Below, piece after piece: positions 18,942 through 28,800 of a stretch of 64,000 bases of DNA; position 1 is the first letter of the stretch, and every line of letters starts with the position of its first letter. The stretch covers positions 1,488,001 through 1,552,000 of the forward strand of contig CAXYDR010000003.1 in NCBI GenBank assembly GCA_964276095.1, read 5' to 3'. Made by a program: the position numbers and the translations under genes. The notes beneath the pieces were generated by a model. That model saw nothing but the letters and a program-made list of their open reading frames with translations, had not been told where the DNA came from and searched no databases. Source of the DNA: GCA-2733415 sp964276095. Its GTDB lineage: Bacteria; Bacteroidota; Bacteroidia; Flavobacteriales; Flavobacteriaceae.

Positions 18942-21900
18942 TTATAATCCAGATTTAGGAGGCGAAGGAAGTTTAATTGAATCCTGATCATCTTCTTCTG
19001 GCATAAAGAAAGTTTCAAGTTTATCTAAACTCTTGTCAAATGTTTCTTTTTCTTTATTAAAAAAGATACTGTCGTCGTTTTTGTGTACTATGCGCAATAA
19101 CTTTTTATAGTCAGTGATGTCCATTAAAATCTGCTCAGCATAGCCATACATTTGCTCTTCACTTAGTTTGCTAGCAGAGTCTAAATTACGCTGTACTTTT
19201 TCGACTTCTAATAAATATAAAGCTCTTGCTTCTTTATTTAATCCAGCTTTGTATAAACCTCCAATTAGCCTGTCTAAGCTTAATCCATAATTCACTTGGT
19301 GCATTAAAGGTTTAAACGGTTTAATAGCATCTAAGTAGTATGGAATTTCTTCCTTTATAATACTAATATCTTTATTTTCAATACCAGTAATTATTATGGT
19401 TTTATAACGTTCTAAATCAGTAAGAATATCATCAGGAATTAGCAATTGTTCTTCGAGTGATAATGTTTTGTAATAGTTTATATGGTCTTTATACATGAAC
19501 CCTAAGTCATTAAAAACTTTACGAGCTTTTTCTGGTTTGTTTATTCTATAAAATCCATCTACGAAAGGTTCTACAAGTGTATAGAGTTTAAATTTATTGA
19601 CAGGCATTTTTTCCATTGCTAGATCCATTAAATCTTCCGCTTTGTCAAATTTCTTCTCGTCAATTAATTTTTCAGATACACGTGCAATACTTGCTCTATA
19701 GCTAAAAGCATTAGTTCTTGTTTCTACATCATGGTAAATATCGTCGCTACCAGAATTACCCCAGTCCCAAGCCATTATTTTTTTATAAGCAGAGTCCGTA
19801 TCAATGAATCCCATGTCAAACGGATTATCTTTATCAATAGGTGAGTGGATTGGTACTAATTTGTATACAATTCCATCATACTGTAAATAATCTTTCAGCC
19901 AAATAAATTCTGCAGGATCATTACTTCCTCCAGAGAAATAAATAGGTCGTTTCCAATCGTTATTTGCTAAAATATCGAGCATTAACAAACGGTTTTTAGA
20001 TAGTTGGTCATTTTTGATACGTAAGTACATATCAGAAACTATTTCACCAGCATTTTTATCAGAAACAATTTTGTTTTTCAACACAGCTTCTTTATCAACA
20101 GGAACGCGAATATTCTTTGTTGGGTAGGTATGGTATTTCTGACCACTTTGCATTTCTACCATAACTTCTTCTTTGTCCAAGGAAATGAAGTCCATTAGTC
20201 GTTTAATCGTGATGGTATCTTTTGTGCGCTCTTGAAATATTGTAGCATCTCTAGTTCCCCAGCGATATTGTTTGTGCGTTAATTGAGATGGAATAGGATC
20301 GCTTTCGTAGGCTTTCTTTTTCATTTGATCGATATACCAATCGGTAGCCAATAAACTTGTATTAATAACTCTTACATCTCTACGGTGTCCTTCAATTTCT
20401 TGTAAATACCATAAAGCAAAAGTGTCATTATCACCAATAGTAAATAATATGGCGTTTTCTTGACACGAATCTAAGTAAGCTTTTGCCATAGATTGTGCGG
20501 TATATTTTCCTGAACGATCATGATCATCCCAGTTTTGGTTTGCTAACAATAAAGGAACAGCTAAAAGGCAAACTACTGTTACTAATGGAGCGGAAATTTT
20601 AGGTGTGATGTATTTCTTTAATCCTTCGTATAAACTCAATACTCCAATTCCAATCCAAATGGCGAATACATAGAAAGATCCTACGACTGAATAATCTCGT
20701 TCTCTTGGTTCAAAGGGACGTACATTAGTGTACACTTGAATTGCTAAACCTGTAAATAAGAAGAAAACTAGTAATACCCAGAAGAGTTTTAAGTCTTTTT
20801 TCATTACAAATAACAATCCGATGATTCCTAATATAAATGGTAAGAAAAAGTAAGTGTTACGCCCTTTGTTTTCTGCAATGTCTTTTGGTAAGTTGTCTTG
20901 AGAAGTTCCTAGTAAGATTGAATCAATAAAGTTGATTCCGCTAATCCAATTCCCATTATTGCTCATTTTCCATTGAATATCATCTTGTCTACCAACAAAA
21001 TTCCAAAGGAAATATCTTGCATACATGTCTCCCAATTGATATTGGAACATAAATTTGAAATTCTCAATTAGTGACGGCTTTTTAACATCGGTATATTCTC
21101 CGAATTTTTTAATAAATGCTAATTGATCTTCGGTGTCTATGACTCCTAGTTTTACATCGTTATTAAATTCGGCTACTATTTGGCGCAATTCTTTTTTACC
21201 AAAAAATTCTGATTTTATAGTCAATTCAATATTCATGAAACCTAAATATCGTTCCGCATGTTCAGAACTCCACATCCTTGGAAAAACAGATAAATGGTCA
21301 GGACTTGGATTAAACGAGGCATTTACATAATTATTTACAATAACATACTTCCCTAATTTTTTGTCTTGCTCGTATTTAGGCTTGTCGTCTTTGTATGGGT
21401 CATTTTCATTCACTCCAGCATATTGATCTGTAAACTGAGGTCCGTATAAAAATGGATTATGTCCGTATTGTTCCAAACTGTAGTAAGCTAATAATTCACG
21501 TGCATTCCCAGGGTTATTCTCGTTTATAGTAGTTCCTGCGTTGGCACGAATTGGTAGCATTGTCCATGAAGAAAAACCAATAAATATAAATAAGATGCAT
21601 AATGTAAGTGTATTTGCATTTACAAAGCCGTTTTTGCGGGTGAAAGTTAAAGCGTAATAAAACGCTGCTATAATTAATAAGAATGCTATTATAGATCCAG
21701 AGTGGAAAGGCATTCCTAGTCCGTTAACTAATGAGACTTCCATCCATCCGAAAAAAGATAAAGCGTTTGGAAGTAACAATTTGAAAATAAATAATAAAAC
21801 AGCTATAGTAGCTATGTTTGCTATGATGAAATTTTTAACGGTTACTTTTTCATAGTTCTTGAAGAAGTAGATTAAACCGATAGCAGGGATAGTCAATAAT

Positions 21901-22490
21901 CCCATAAAGTGAACTCCAAAAGATAGTCCGATAACAAAAGCAATTACAACTAACCATTTGTTTCCTCTTGGTTTGTGCATGTCCTCTTCCCATTTTAAAC
22001 CAAGCCAGAATAATAATGACATAATAAAAGTTGCCATTGCGTATACTTCTGTTTCAACGGCATTAAACCAAAAGGTATCAGTAAAAGCGAAGGCTAATGA
22101 GCCTACTAAAGCGCTTCCTAAAACTGCTATGGCTTTGTTTTTGCTAATTTCTTTAATGTCCTTAACTACTAGCTTGCGAGAAATCATGCTAATGGTCCAA
22201 AACATAAACAAAATAGCAAAAGCACTAGAAACTACAGAAAGCATGTTTACCATTACGGCAATATTACTTGTGTCACCGAAAGCAAACATGGCAAAAAATG
22301 CTCCTAACATTTGAAATAAAGGTGCACCTGGTGGATGACCAACGGCAAGGTTAGCTGAGGTAGAAATGTATTCTCCAGCATCCCAGAAACTAGCGGTAGG
22401 TTCCACGCATAAACCATAGGTTATTAAAGCAATGGTGAATGCTGCCCAACCTAATATTTTATTCCATTTAAAAAAGTCTTTTACTGACAT
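18942..22490 (-). CDS. DUF2723 multi-pass membrane protein (TMEM260-like glycosyltransferase family)
   Basis: The 1182-residue protein opens with a membrane half of ten or more hydrophobic segments. The start of the DUF2723 domain is clear in FWDAGEYISTSANLAVGHPPGAPLFQMLG (about 34-62), where the aspartate and glutamate after the first helix recall the acidic active-site loop of GT-C glycosyltransferases. The second half (about 650-1182) is soluble, with GDNDTFALWYLQE and a helical, repeat-like tail. The family includes human TMEM260, a protein O-mannosyltransferase, and a similar role in surface-protein glycosylation is possible but inferred. It is widely kept in Bacteroidota. It ends at a strong hairpin and starts about 200 bases from the divergent tRNA-Gln. 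Confidence 0.85.
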   Translation of the reverse strand: MSVKDFFKWNKILGWAAFTIALITYGLCVEPTASFWDAGEYISTSANLAVGHPPGAPLFQMLGAFFAMFAFGDTSNIAVMVNMLSVVSSAFAILFMFWTISMISRKLVVKDIKEISKNKAIAVLGSALVGSLAFAFTDTFWFNAVETEVYAMATFIMSLLFWLGLKWEEDMHKPRGNKWLVVIAFVIGLSFGVHFMGLLTIPAIGLIYFFKNYEKVTVKNFIIANIATIAVLLFIFKLLLPNALSFFGWMEVSLVNGLGMPFHSGSIIAFLLIIAAFYYALTFTRKNGFVNANTLTLCILFIFIGFSSWTMLPIRANAGTTINENNPGNARELLAYYSLEQYGHNPFLYGPQFTDQYAGVNENDPYKDDKPKYEQDKKLGKYVIVNNYVNASFNPSPDHLSVFPRMWSSEHAERYLGFMNIELTIKSEFFGKKELRQIVAEFNNDVKLGVIDTEDQLAFIKKFGEYTDVKKPSLIENFKFMFQYQLGDMYARYFLWNFVGRQDDIQWKMSNNGNWISGINFIDSILLGTSQDNLPKDIAENKGRNTYFFLPFILGIIGLLFVMKKDLKLFWVLLVFFLFTGLAIQVYTNVRPFEPRERDYSVVGSFYVFAIWIGIGVLSLYEGLKKYITPKISAPLVTVVCLLAVPLLLANQNWDDHDRSGKYTAQSMAKAYLDSCQENAILFTIGDNDTFALWYLQEIEGHRRDVRVINTSLLATDWYIDQMKKKAYESDPIPSQLTHKQYRWGTRDATIFQERTKDTITIKRLMDFISLDKEEVMVEMQSGQKYHTYPTKNIRVPVDKEAVLKNKIVSDKNAGEIVSDMYLRIKNDQLSKNRLLMLDILANNDWKRPIYFSGGSNDPAEFIWLKDYLQYDGIVYKLVPIHSPIDKDNPFDMGFIDTDSAYKKIMAWDWGNSGSDDIYHDVETRTNAFSYRASIARVSEKLIDEKKFDKAEDLMDLAMEKMPVNKFKLYTLVEPFVDGFYRINKPEKARKVFNDLGFMYKDHINYYKTLSLEEQLLIPDDILTDLERYKTIIITGIENKDISIIKEEIPYYLDAIKPFKPLMHQVNYGLSLDRLIGGLYKAGLNKEARALYLLEVEKVQRNLDSASKLSEEQMYGYAEQILMDITDYKKLLRIVHKNDDSIFFNKEKETFDKSLDKLETFFMPEEDDQDSIKLPSPPKSGL

Positions 22491-22637
22491 GTGTTTTCTG
22501 TTTTGAAAGTGGCTAAAGTACTAAAAAATATCCCTTAAAATATCTTAAAGAATTGCCAAATAATAAGATTGTATGTAACTTTGTAATAGAGGTTTACAGA
22601 AAAATTAAAATTAAATGTGATTTTTTGCTTAAAAATA

Positions 22638-22668
22638 TTTGTATGAACCATTATTTCTTGTAAATTTG
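22638..22668 (+). promoter_or_regulatory. Promoter of tRNA-Gln
   Basis: TTTG (22638-22641), a 19-base spacer and TAAATTTG (22661-22668) match the Bacteroidota sigma-A consensus TTTG-N19-TAnnTTTG exactly. The box ends 17 bases before the tRNA. This is the best promoter match found in the window. Confidence 0.85.
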
Positions 22669-22685
22669 CACCCGCAATCACGCAT

Positions 22686-22756
22686 TGTCCCATGGTGTAA
22701 TGGTAGCACTTCAGTTTTTGGTACTGTCAGTCAAGGTTCGAATCCTTGTGGGATAA
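22686..22756 (+). tRNA. tRNA-Gln (anticodon TTG)
   Basis: The sequence folds as a cloverleaf. The acceptor strands are TGTCCCA (22686-22692) and TGGGATA (22749-22755). The D arm has GTG/CAC stems with the GGTAG loop. The anticodon loop TTTTGGT (22716-22722) has TTG at 34-36. The T arm is CAAGG-TTCGAAT-CCTTG (22732-22748). The anticodon stem has one T-T mismatch at its base. CCA is not encoded. A consensus promoter precedes it and a strong terminator follows. Its 3' end is the integration target: bases 22742-22757 recur at 43590 and 60338, so the intact gene includes a 3' end supplied by element A. Confidence 0.93.
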
Positions 22757-22757
22757 C
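22742..22757 (+). repeat. attL core of element A, in the 3' end of tRNA-Gln
   Basis: ATCCTTGTGGGATAAC covers part of the T arm, the 3' acceptor strand and the base after it. Identical 16-bp direct repeats lie at 43590-43605 and 60338-60353. Tyrosine integrases of genomic islands commonly use this part of a tRNA gene as the crossover core. Confidence 0.85.
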
Positions 22758-22762
22758 AAAGA

Positions 22763-22791
22763 AACCCTCTAATGTTTTGAATTAGAGGGTT
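22763..22791 (+). terminator. Terminator of tRNA-Gln
   Basis: AACCCTCTAAT (22763-22773) pairs perfectly with ATTAGAGGGTT (22781-22791) around a 7-base loop, followed by T-rich DNA. It lies inside element A, so the element supplies the tRNA's terminator. Similar hairpins follow the other two core copies. Confidence 0.85.
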
Positions 22792-22802
22792 TTGTTATTT
22801 TT

Positions 22803-22823
22803 AAGGGGGTGGAATAGGGGGTT
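22803..22823 (+). repeat. Left arm-type sites of element A
   Basis: Two G-rich units, AAGGGGGT and ATAGGGGGTT, lie 45 bases inside the left core. AATAGGGGGTT (22813-22823) recurs exactly at 43457-43467 near the other end in the same orientation. Position and pairing suit binding sites for the integrase's N-terminal arm-binding domain. Confidence 0.6.
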
Positions 22824-22949
22824 AACTTTTTTTATTTATTCCATAATATCTTTTTATCTGTTTCTTTTTCCATCTTGTTAGTAATCGTGTAATTATATAA
22901 ATGAATAATAGAATTCCTAATACTATAAAAATCATAGTGTATACAATTA

Positions 22950-23333
22950 TTACTGTTGAAAAATTACAGTAGTTTTTTCTAGAACAGATTCGTTTTTAAA
23001 ATTAATATCGCTAAAATCATTTAAGCTCATTACTATATTTTGAGAAGTTAATACTATTAAATCTGATATGTTTATCAACTCAATAAACATTGCGATATTA
23101 GATATTGGTAAATGAGCAAAAACAGAATTATAGTTTAATTTTTTTAAGTTTTTAATTTTTCCTTGATAATCAATAATATCATATTTATCAAGTTTCATTT
23201 CTATAGATCCTTCACCATAATTTACAATGGCTACTTTGTCATTTTTATTTGCTTGTCTCAGTGATAGCATTTTTATGACTTTATTTTCCAATAATGATTT
23301 ATTCTGGTGGACAACGGTTACTAATTTACACAT
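22950..23333 (-). CDS. Unknown protein at the end of the adhesin operon
   Basis: This gene encodes 127 residues with no signal peptide, membrane helix or motif that I recognise. It alternates charged and short hydrophobic segments and looks like a compact soluble alpha/beta protein (MCKLVTVVHQNKSLLENKVIKML at the start). It begins 6 bases after the OmpA-family stop, so it is almost certainly the last gene of the adhesin-PorP-OmpA operon. Its position at the extreme left of element A, next to the arm sites, also allows it to be element-specific. Function unknown. Confidence 0.7.
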   Translation of the reverse strand: MCKLVTVVHQNKSLLENKVIKMLSLRQANKNDKVAIVNYGEGSIEMKLDKYDIIDYQGKIKNLKKLNYNSVFAHLPISNIAMFIELINISDLIVLTSQNIVMSLNDFSDINFKNESVLEKTTVIFQQ

Positions 23334-23339
23334 AACTTT

Positions 23340-24905
23340 TTATTTACTAATTACAATAAACTCTGATCTGCGATTTATAAGATGTTCCTCATCTGTACAA
23401 GGATTCCCGTTGCTACACTTTTTATTAATCAATTGTTTTTCTCCAAAGCCTTTAGCTGTAATCCTATCTTTATTAATATTACCTTGTTTAGCTATATAAT
23501 TAAGTGTAGAAGAAGCTCTTCTATCTGATAATTTTAAATTATAACTATCACTTCCTCTAGCATCTGTATGTGAATTAATTGCAATTTTTGATGTTGGAAA
23601 TTGTTGCATATACTTAACAACTCTATCTAATTTTACTGCTGCATCTGGTCTAATATTCCATTTATTAGAATCAAAATTAATAGGTATTAAATCTAATTTA
23701 TAAGCTAAGTCAGTACCTATTTCATATGGAGGCTCATCATTATATTTCAAAGAAATATTCTTTTCAATATTATCGTTTTGAAGAGTAGTAATTGACTCAT
23801 TCTTCTCTTCATAATCAATTTTTTTAGCAGTGATACTATAAGCTGTTGTACAGTTAAGTTCTAATTTATACTCACCCTTTTCATTAGACTCAATGCTAAA
23901 CTCTTCATTGTTACTATTTTTAAATTTAAGGAGAACATTAGCTAATATCTCTCCTGTTTTATCGTCGGTTACTACACCGCTAATAACGCTATTACATATC
24001 ATAACAAATGGTTCTTTTTCTGTAAAAGAATAGATATCATCATCTCCCATACCTCCTTCACGGTTAGAAGAAAAATATCCTGTACGTAGATTATCATTGA
24101 ATATCAGTGCAAAATCATCACTAATACTATTCAAACTTTCTCCTAAGTTATCAACTGTGTTAAAATTAACTTCTTGGTGAGCTATATACAAATCAAGCCC
24201 TCCATAACCGCCTTCTCTATTAGATGCGAAATAGATGTCTCCAGTACTTGATATAAAAGGGAATGTATCACTACTTATTGTATTTATTTTTTCTCCTAAA
24301 TTTTCTGGCACTCCTAACTCACCATTTTCACTTATTGAAACTTTATAAATATCTGAATTACCTATGGTGCCAGGCATGTCTGATGCAAAATATAGCCATT
24401 TTTCATCTGGAGATAATGCCGGATGAGCTACCGAATATTCATCATTATTAAAGCGTACCGGAACGGCTTCTCCCCACTCACCATCATTATTTTTCTTAGA
24501 TACAAATAACTTTAGTAGTGCCACTCTATTTTTATTAAATCTTAAACTTCCAGATAGATTAGAGTTATTTCTTGTAAAATACATGGTATTACCATCCTTT
24601 GTTATTGCTACCGTAGATTCATGATATTTCTTATTTATGATAGTTCTTAATCTATCTACTGATGAATCTCCCTCTTTAACTGAAAACAATTGTAAAAACG
24701 GACGTAACTTTCCATTAATTCTATGTCTCCTATTTGTTAGTGTTAAAGAATCTCTCTCTGAGGCAAATATTAATCCATCCTTTATATATGATGGACCAAA
24801 ATCAGATACTTCAGAATTAAAACTTGCTAGTTCTACTTCGTAACGACCCTGACTGTAAGAAAAGATTGCTACCAATACTAGTATACTTGTTATTATATTT
24901 TTCAT
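23340..24905 (-). CDS. OmpA-family protein with PD40 propeller and carboxypeptidase-regulatory-like domain
   Basis: The 521-residue protein has a signal peptide (about 1-19, MKNIITSILVLVAIFSYSQG), WD40/PD40-like repeats (about 30-290, with SPDEKWLYFASDMPG and GDIYFASNREGGYGG) and a carboxypeptidase-regulatory-like beta domain (about 305-385, ISGVVTDDKTGEILANVLL). It ends in an OmpA peptidoglycan-binding domain (about 405-521, INSHTDARGSDSYNLKLSDRRA). The architecture matches T9SS-associated PorE-like proteins, which bind peptidoglycan at the outer membrane. It lies 14 bases after the PorP/SprF gene and 6 before the next, in one leftward operon. It probably anchors or supports the adhesin's export apparatus, by inference from this arrangement. 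Confidence 0.88.
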   Translation of the reverse strand: MKNIITSILVLVAIFSYSQGRYEVELASFNSEVSDFGPSYIKDGLIFASERDSLTLTNRRHRINGKLRPFLQLFSVKEGDSSVDRLRTIINKKYHESTVAITKDGNTMYFTRNNSNLSGSLRFNKNRVALLKLFVSKKNNDGEWGEAVPVRFNNDEYSVAHPALSPDEKWLYFASDMPGTIGNSDIYKVSISENGELGVPENLGEKINTISSDTFPFISSTGDIYFASNREGGYGGLDLYIAHQEVNFNTVDNLGESLNSISDDFALIFNDNLRTGYFSSNREGGMGDDDIYSFTEKEPFVMICNSVISGVVTDDKTGEILANVLLKFKNSNNEEFSIESNEKGEYKLELNCTTAYSITAKKIDYEEKNESITTLQNDNIEKNISLKYNDEPPYEIGTDLAYKLDLIPINFDSNKWNIRPDAAVKLDRVVKYMQQFPTSKIAINSHTDARGSDSYNLKLSDRRASSTLNYIAKQGNINKDRITAKGFGEKQLINKKCSNGNPCTDEEHLINRRSEFIVISK

Positions 24906-24919
24906 ATTAATATCGGTTT

Positions 24920-25828
24920 TTAAAAAAATCTTGGTGAGATTAAATCATCTCTGTGGTTAAACAATTCGAAGCGTATAAATATCTCGTGAGAACCAGAATT
25001 AAACTGACCTAAACCAGTAGTATCCCAGTCATAAGCATAACCAATCATAAGTTGTTGAGAAATTTGAAAACCTACCATTCCACTCATGGCAGCACTCCAT
25101 CTATAAGCAGCACCTAAAGTAAATTTATCATAAATTAACGCGTTTAATGATAAATCTACTTGTAAAGGGGCACCCTCAACATACTTCACTAATCCAGATG
25201 GTTTTAAATCTACATTATCGCTTACTTCAAATACTTTACCTAGAATTCCATAGAAATTCATTCGTTCTTTAGCTTTTGAAATTGATACTCCATCTATATG
25301 CTCTGTAGTTAAAAAGTTGGGAACTGATAAACCTGCATAAAACTTTTCTGTATGATAATATATACCTGCTCCAAAATTAGGGTTGAATTCATTTACATTT
25401 AATTGCAATTGATCTTGGGTTAAACCAGTAGTCCCATTAACTAAATCAACATCATGAAAATGACCTACCAACTTTGCTCCAAAAGATAGCTTTGCCTTTT
25501 CTGATACTGGTATCGTGTAAGAAACATCTATGTTAATATATTGCTCCTTTACTGGCCCTAATTCATCATTTACAAAAGATAATCCTAAACCTACTCTACT
25601 ATTTTCTATAGGAGTATGAACAGATAATGTTTGAGTTCTAGGTGCTCCTTCTAAACCTACCCATTGTGCTCTATGTAAACCTAATACACTTAAAGCACCT
25701 CTACTTCCTGCATATGCTGGATTTATCCCAACAGTATTATACATGTACTGTGTGTATTGTGCGTCTTGTTGTGCCTCTACACTAAACGAGACAAACACTA
25801 ACATGACTATTAAAAATATTCTTTTCAT
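24920..25828 (-). CDS. PorP/SprF family type IX secretion membrane protein
   Basis: The 302-residue protein has a signal peptide (about 1-19, ending VEAQ) and the family hallmark QDAQYTQYMYNTVGINPAYAGSRG immediately after it. The rest is an outer-membrane beta-barrel pattern ending in an aromatic residue (SPRFF). SprF-type members are needed for secretion and surface attachment of partner SprB-like adhesins that carry type B sorting domains, and are encoded directly downstream of them. That is exactly the position here, 60 bases after the giant adhesin. It is therefore most likely the dedicated partner of this adhesin rather than the general T9SS component PorP. Confidence 0.92.
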   Translation of the reverse strand: MKRIFLIVMLVFVSFSVEAQQDAQYTQYMYNTVGINPAYAGSRGALSVLGLHRAQWVGLEGAPRTQTLSVHTPIENSRVGLGLSFVNDELGPVKEQYINIDVSYTIPVSEKAKLSFGAKLVGHFHDVDLVNGTTGLTQDQLQLNVNEFNPNFGAGIYYHTEKFYAGLSVPNFLTTEHIDGVSISKAKERMNFYGILGKVFEVSDNVDLKPSGLVKYVEGAPLQVDLSLNALIYDKFTLGAAYRWSAAMSGMVGFQISQQLMIGYAYDWDTTGLGQFNSGSHEIFIRFELFNHRDDLISPRFF

Positions 25829-25888
25829 CTTTTTAAATCTTTTTTAATTAAGCTTAGGAGATGTTATACTCCTAAGCCTTTGTTAATT

Positions 25889-28800
25889 TTATCTGTTTAT
25901 GTATAAATATCCTGATTTACTATTTCCTTTTTCAGTTCTACTATCGGTGTACTTTATGATATAATAGTAGGTCCCAACTGGCAATTCTTCACTCTTTTGA
26001 ACCGTTACTCTTCCCTCAGAAATACCCCTAAATACATTTCCTACGGTATCGTAAAAACGAGTTTCATATACTAATACTCCCCAACGATTATATATCTGAA
26101 CTTCGTTATCTGGGTGACAAGCTAAACTTGGAATTTGTAAATAATCATTATCTCCATCACCATTTGGAGTCATTAAATTAAACACCTCTACTTCACAAGA
26201 TGCTAACTCAGTAATTGTTGGGTCATCTGGATTACCGTCTCCATTGTTATCTACATCCGCAGAGTTTGTAGGGTCATCTGATTCATCTGCCACAACTGTT
26301 CCTCCAGGAATGGTTCCTTCAACAACTGCAACATTAATAACCTCTCCTGCTATTATGTCTGCCTGAGTAATTGTATGCTCTGCAGTAACTGTTACTGATT
26401 CTCCTGGAGCCAAAGTTGCAATATTTGATGGCAAAATAGAACCTACATCAGCATTTGCATCTGTTATCACAACATTTGTTAAAGTTACTGTACTTGTATT
26501 GGTTACTATAATTTCATAAGTTATAACTTCTCCTATAGCATCATAATTACCATCTGTTGCTGGTAAAGCTACTTTAGTAATATCAATACTAAATTCTTGA
26601 GGAATACCGATTACCGTTGGATCATCTGGTTCACCATCGCCATTGTTATCTACATCCGCAGAATTTGTAGGATCATCTGATTCATCTGAAACTTGAGAAC
26701 CATCAGGAGTATTTCCTATAGCTGTTGCCACATTGGTTACACTTCCTAAATCTAAGTCTGCTTGAGTAATTGTATGCTCTGCAGCAATTGTTACCGAAGC
26801 ACCTGGCGCTAAAGTTGCAATATTTGATGGGGAAATAGAACCTACATCAGCATTAGCATCTGTTATCACAACATTTGTTAAAGTAACATTACCTGTATTT
26901 GTTACAATTAATTCATAAACTATAACTTCTCCTACCGTATCATAATTACCATCAACTGCTGGCAACACTTCTTTAGTTAAAGAAATACTCGGTGTAGCAG
27001 GTAGAGTTGTTACTGTATCATCATCTGGATTACCGTCTCCATTGTCATCTACATCAGTAGTATTATTTGGATCATCCGAATTATCTGAAACTGTACCACC
27101 TCCTGGTATATTTCCATCTATAGTAGCTGAATTAACTACTTCTCCATTATCTATATCTGTTTGAGTAACTGAATAAGTCGATGTATATGTCCATGTTTCT
27201 ACTGAATCTAATTCATTATCTGAATCATCATCACCAGTTACAGGACCAGCAATAACACCTCCTAATAAAGGATCGTTAACAACTACATTGCTAATACTAA
27301 CATTACCTGTATTCTCTAATATAAATGTGTATGTAATTACATCGCCAACATTTAAAATCCCGTCTGTTCCTAAATCTAAAGAGCTGGTTTTTAATAAATT
27401 TACTCCTGGGTTAGCTGTAATAGTTACATCAGTAGTATCATCAGTAGTATTTCCATCGGTATCATCATTATCATCACTTGTGTCATTTACACCAGTTCCG
27501 TTTGGATCATCACCACTAGCTACTACACTGTTGCTTACTCCACCAGCATCTATTGCTGCTTGAGTTAATACGAATGTTGCTGTATATGTAGCAGTTTCAC
27601 CTACTAATAAAGTTCCTTCTAAACTTCCTAGCGAACCACTCGTGTAAGTAGGTCCAGTAGTTAAGGTTAAAGCTCCACCATTAGCATCTGTTAATGTATC
27701 TACTATTGCTACATTGTTTAAAGTAACATTTCCTGTGTTTTCTACTGTGATTGTATATGTAATTGTATCACCAACATTTGTTCCTCCTACAGCAGCAGTT
27801 TTAACTGCTTCCATACTTGGGTTAGCTGTAATAGTTACATCAGTAGTATCATCAGTAGTATTTCCATCGGTATCATCATTATCATCACTTGTGTCATTTA
27901 CACCAGTTCCGTTTGGATCATCACCACTAGCTACTACACTGTTGCTTACTCCACCAGCATCTATTGCTGCTTGAGTTAATACGAATGTTGCTGTATATGT
28001 AGCAGTTTCACCTACTAATAAAGTTCCTTCTAAACTTCCTAGCGAACCACTTGTGTAAGTAGGTCCAGTAGTTAAGGTTAAAGCTCCACCATTAGCATCT
28101 GTTAATGTATCTACTATTGCTACATTGTTTAAAGTAACATTTCCTGTGTTTTCTACTGTGATTGTATATGTAATTGTATCACCAACATTTGTTCCTCCTA
28201 CAGCAGCAGTTTTAACTGCTTCCATACTTGGGTTAGCTGTAATAGTTACATCAGTAGTATCATCAGTAGTATTTCCATCGGTATCATCATTATCATCACT
28301 TGTGTCATTTACACCAGTTCCGTTTGGATCATCACCACTAGCTACTACACTGTTGCTTACTCCACCAGCATCTATTGCTGCTTGAGTTAATACGAATGTT
28401 GCTGTATATGTAGCAGTTTCACCTACTAATAAAGTTCCTTCTAAACTTCCTAGCGAACCACTCGTGTAAGTAGGTCCAGTAGTTAAGGTTAAAGCTCCAC
28501 CATTAGCATCTGTTAATGTATCTACTATTGCTACATTGTTTAAAGTAACATTTCCTGTGTTTTCTACTGTGATTGTATATGTAATTGTATCACCAACATT
28601 TGTTCCTCCTACAGCAGCAGTTTTAACTGCTTCCATACTTGGGTTAGCTGTAATAGTTACATCAGTAGTATCATCAGTAGTATTTCCATCGGTATCATCA
28701 TTATCATCACTTGTGTCATTTACACCAGTTCCGTTTGGATCATCACCACTAGCTACTACACTGTTGCTTACTCCACCAGCATCTATTGCTGCTTGAGTTA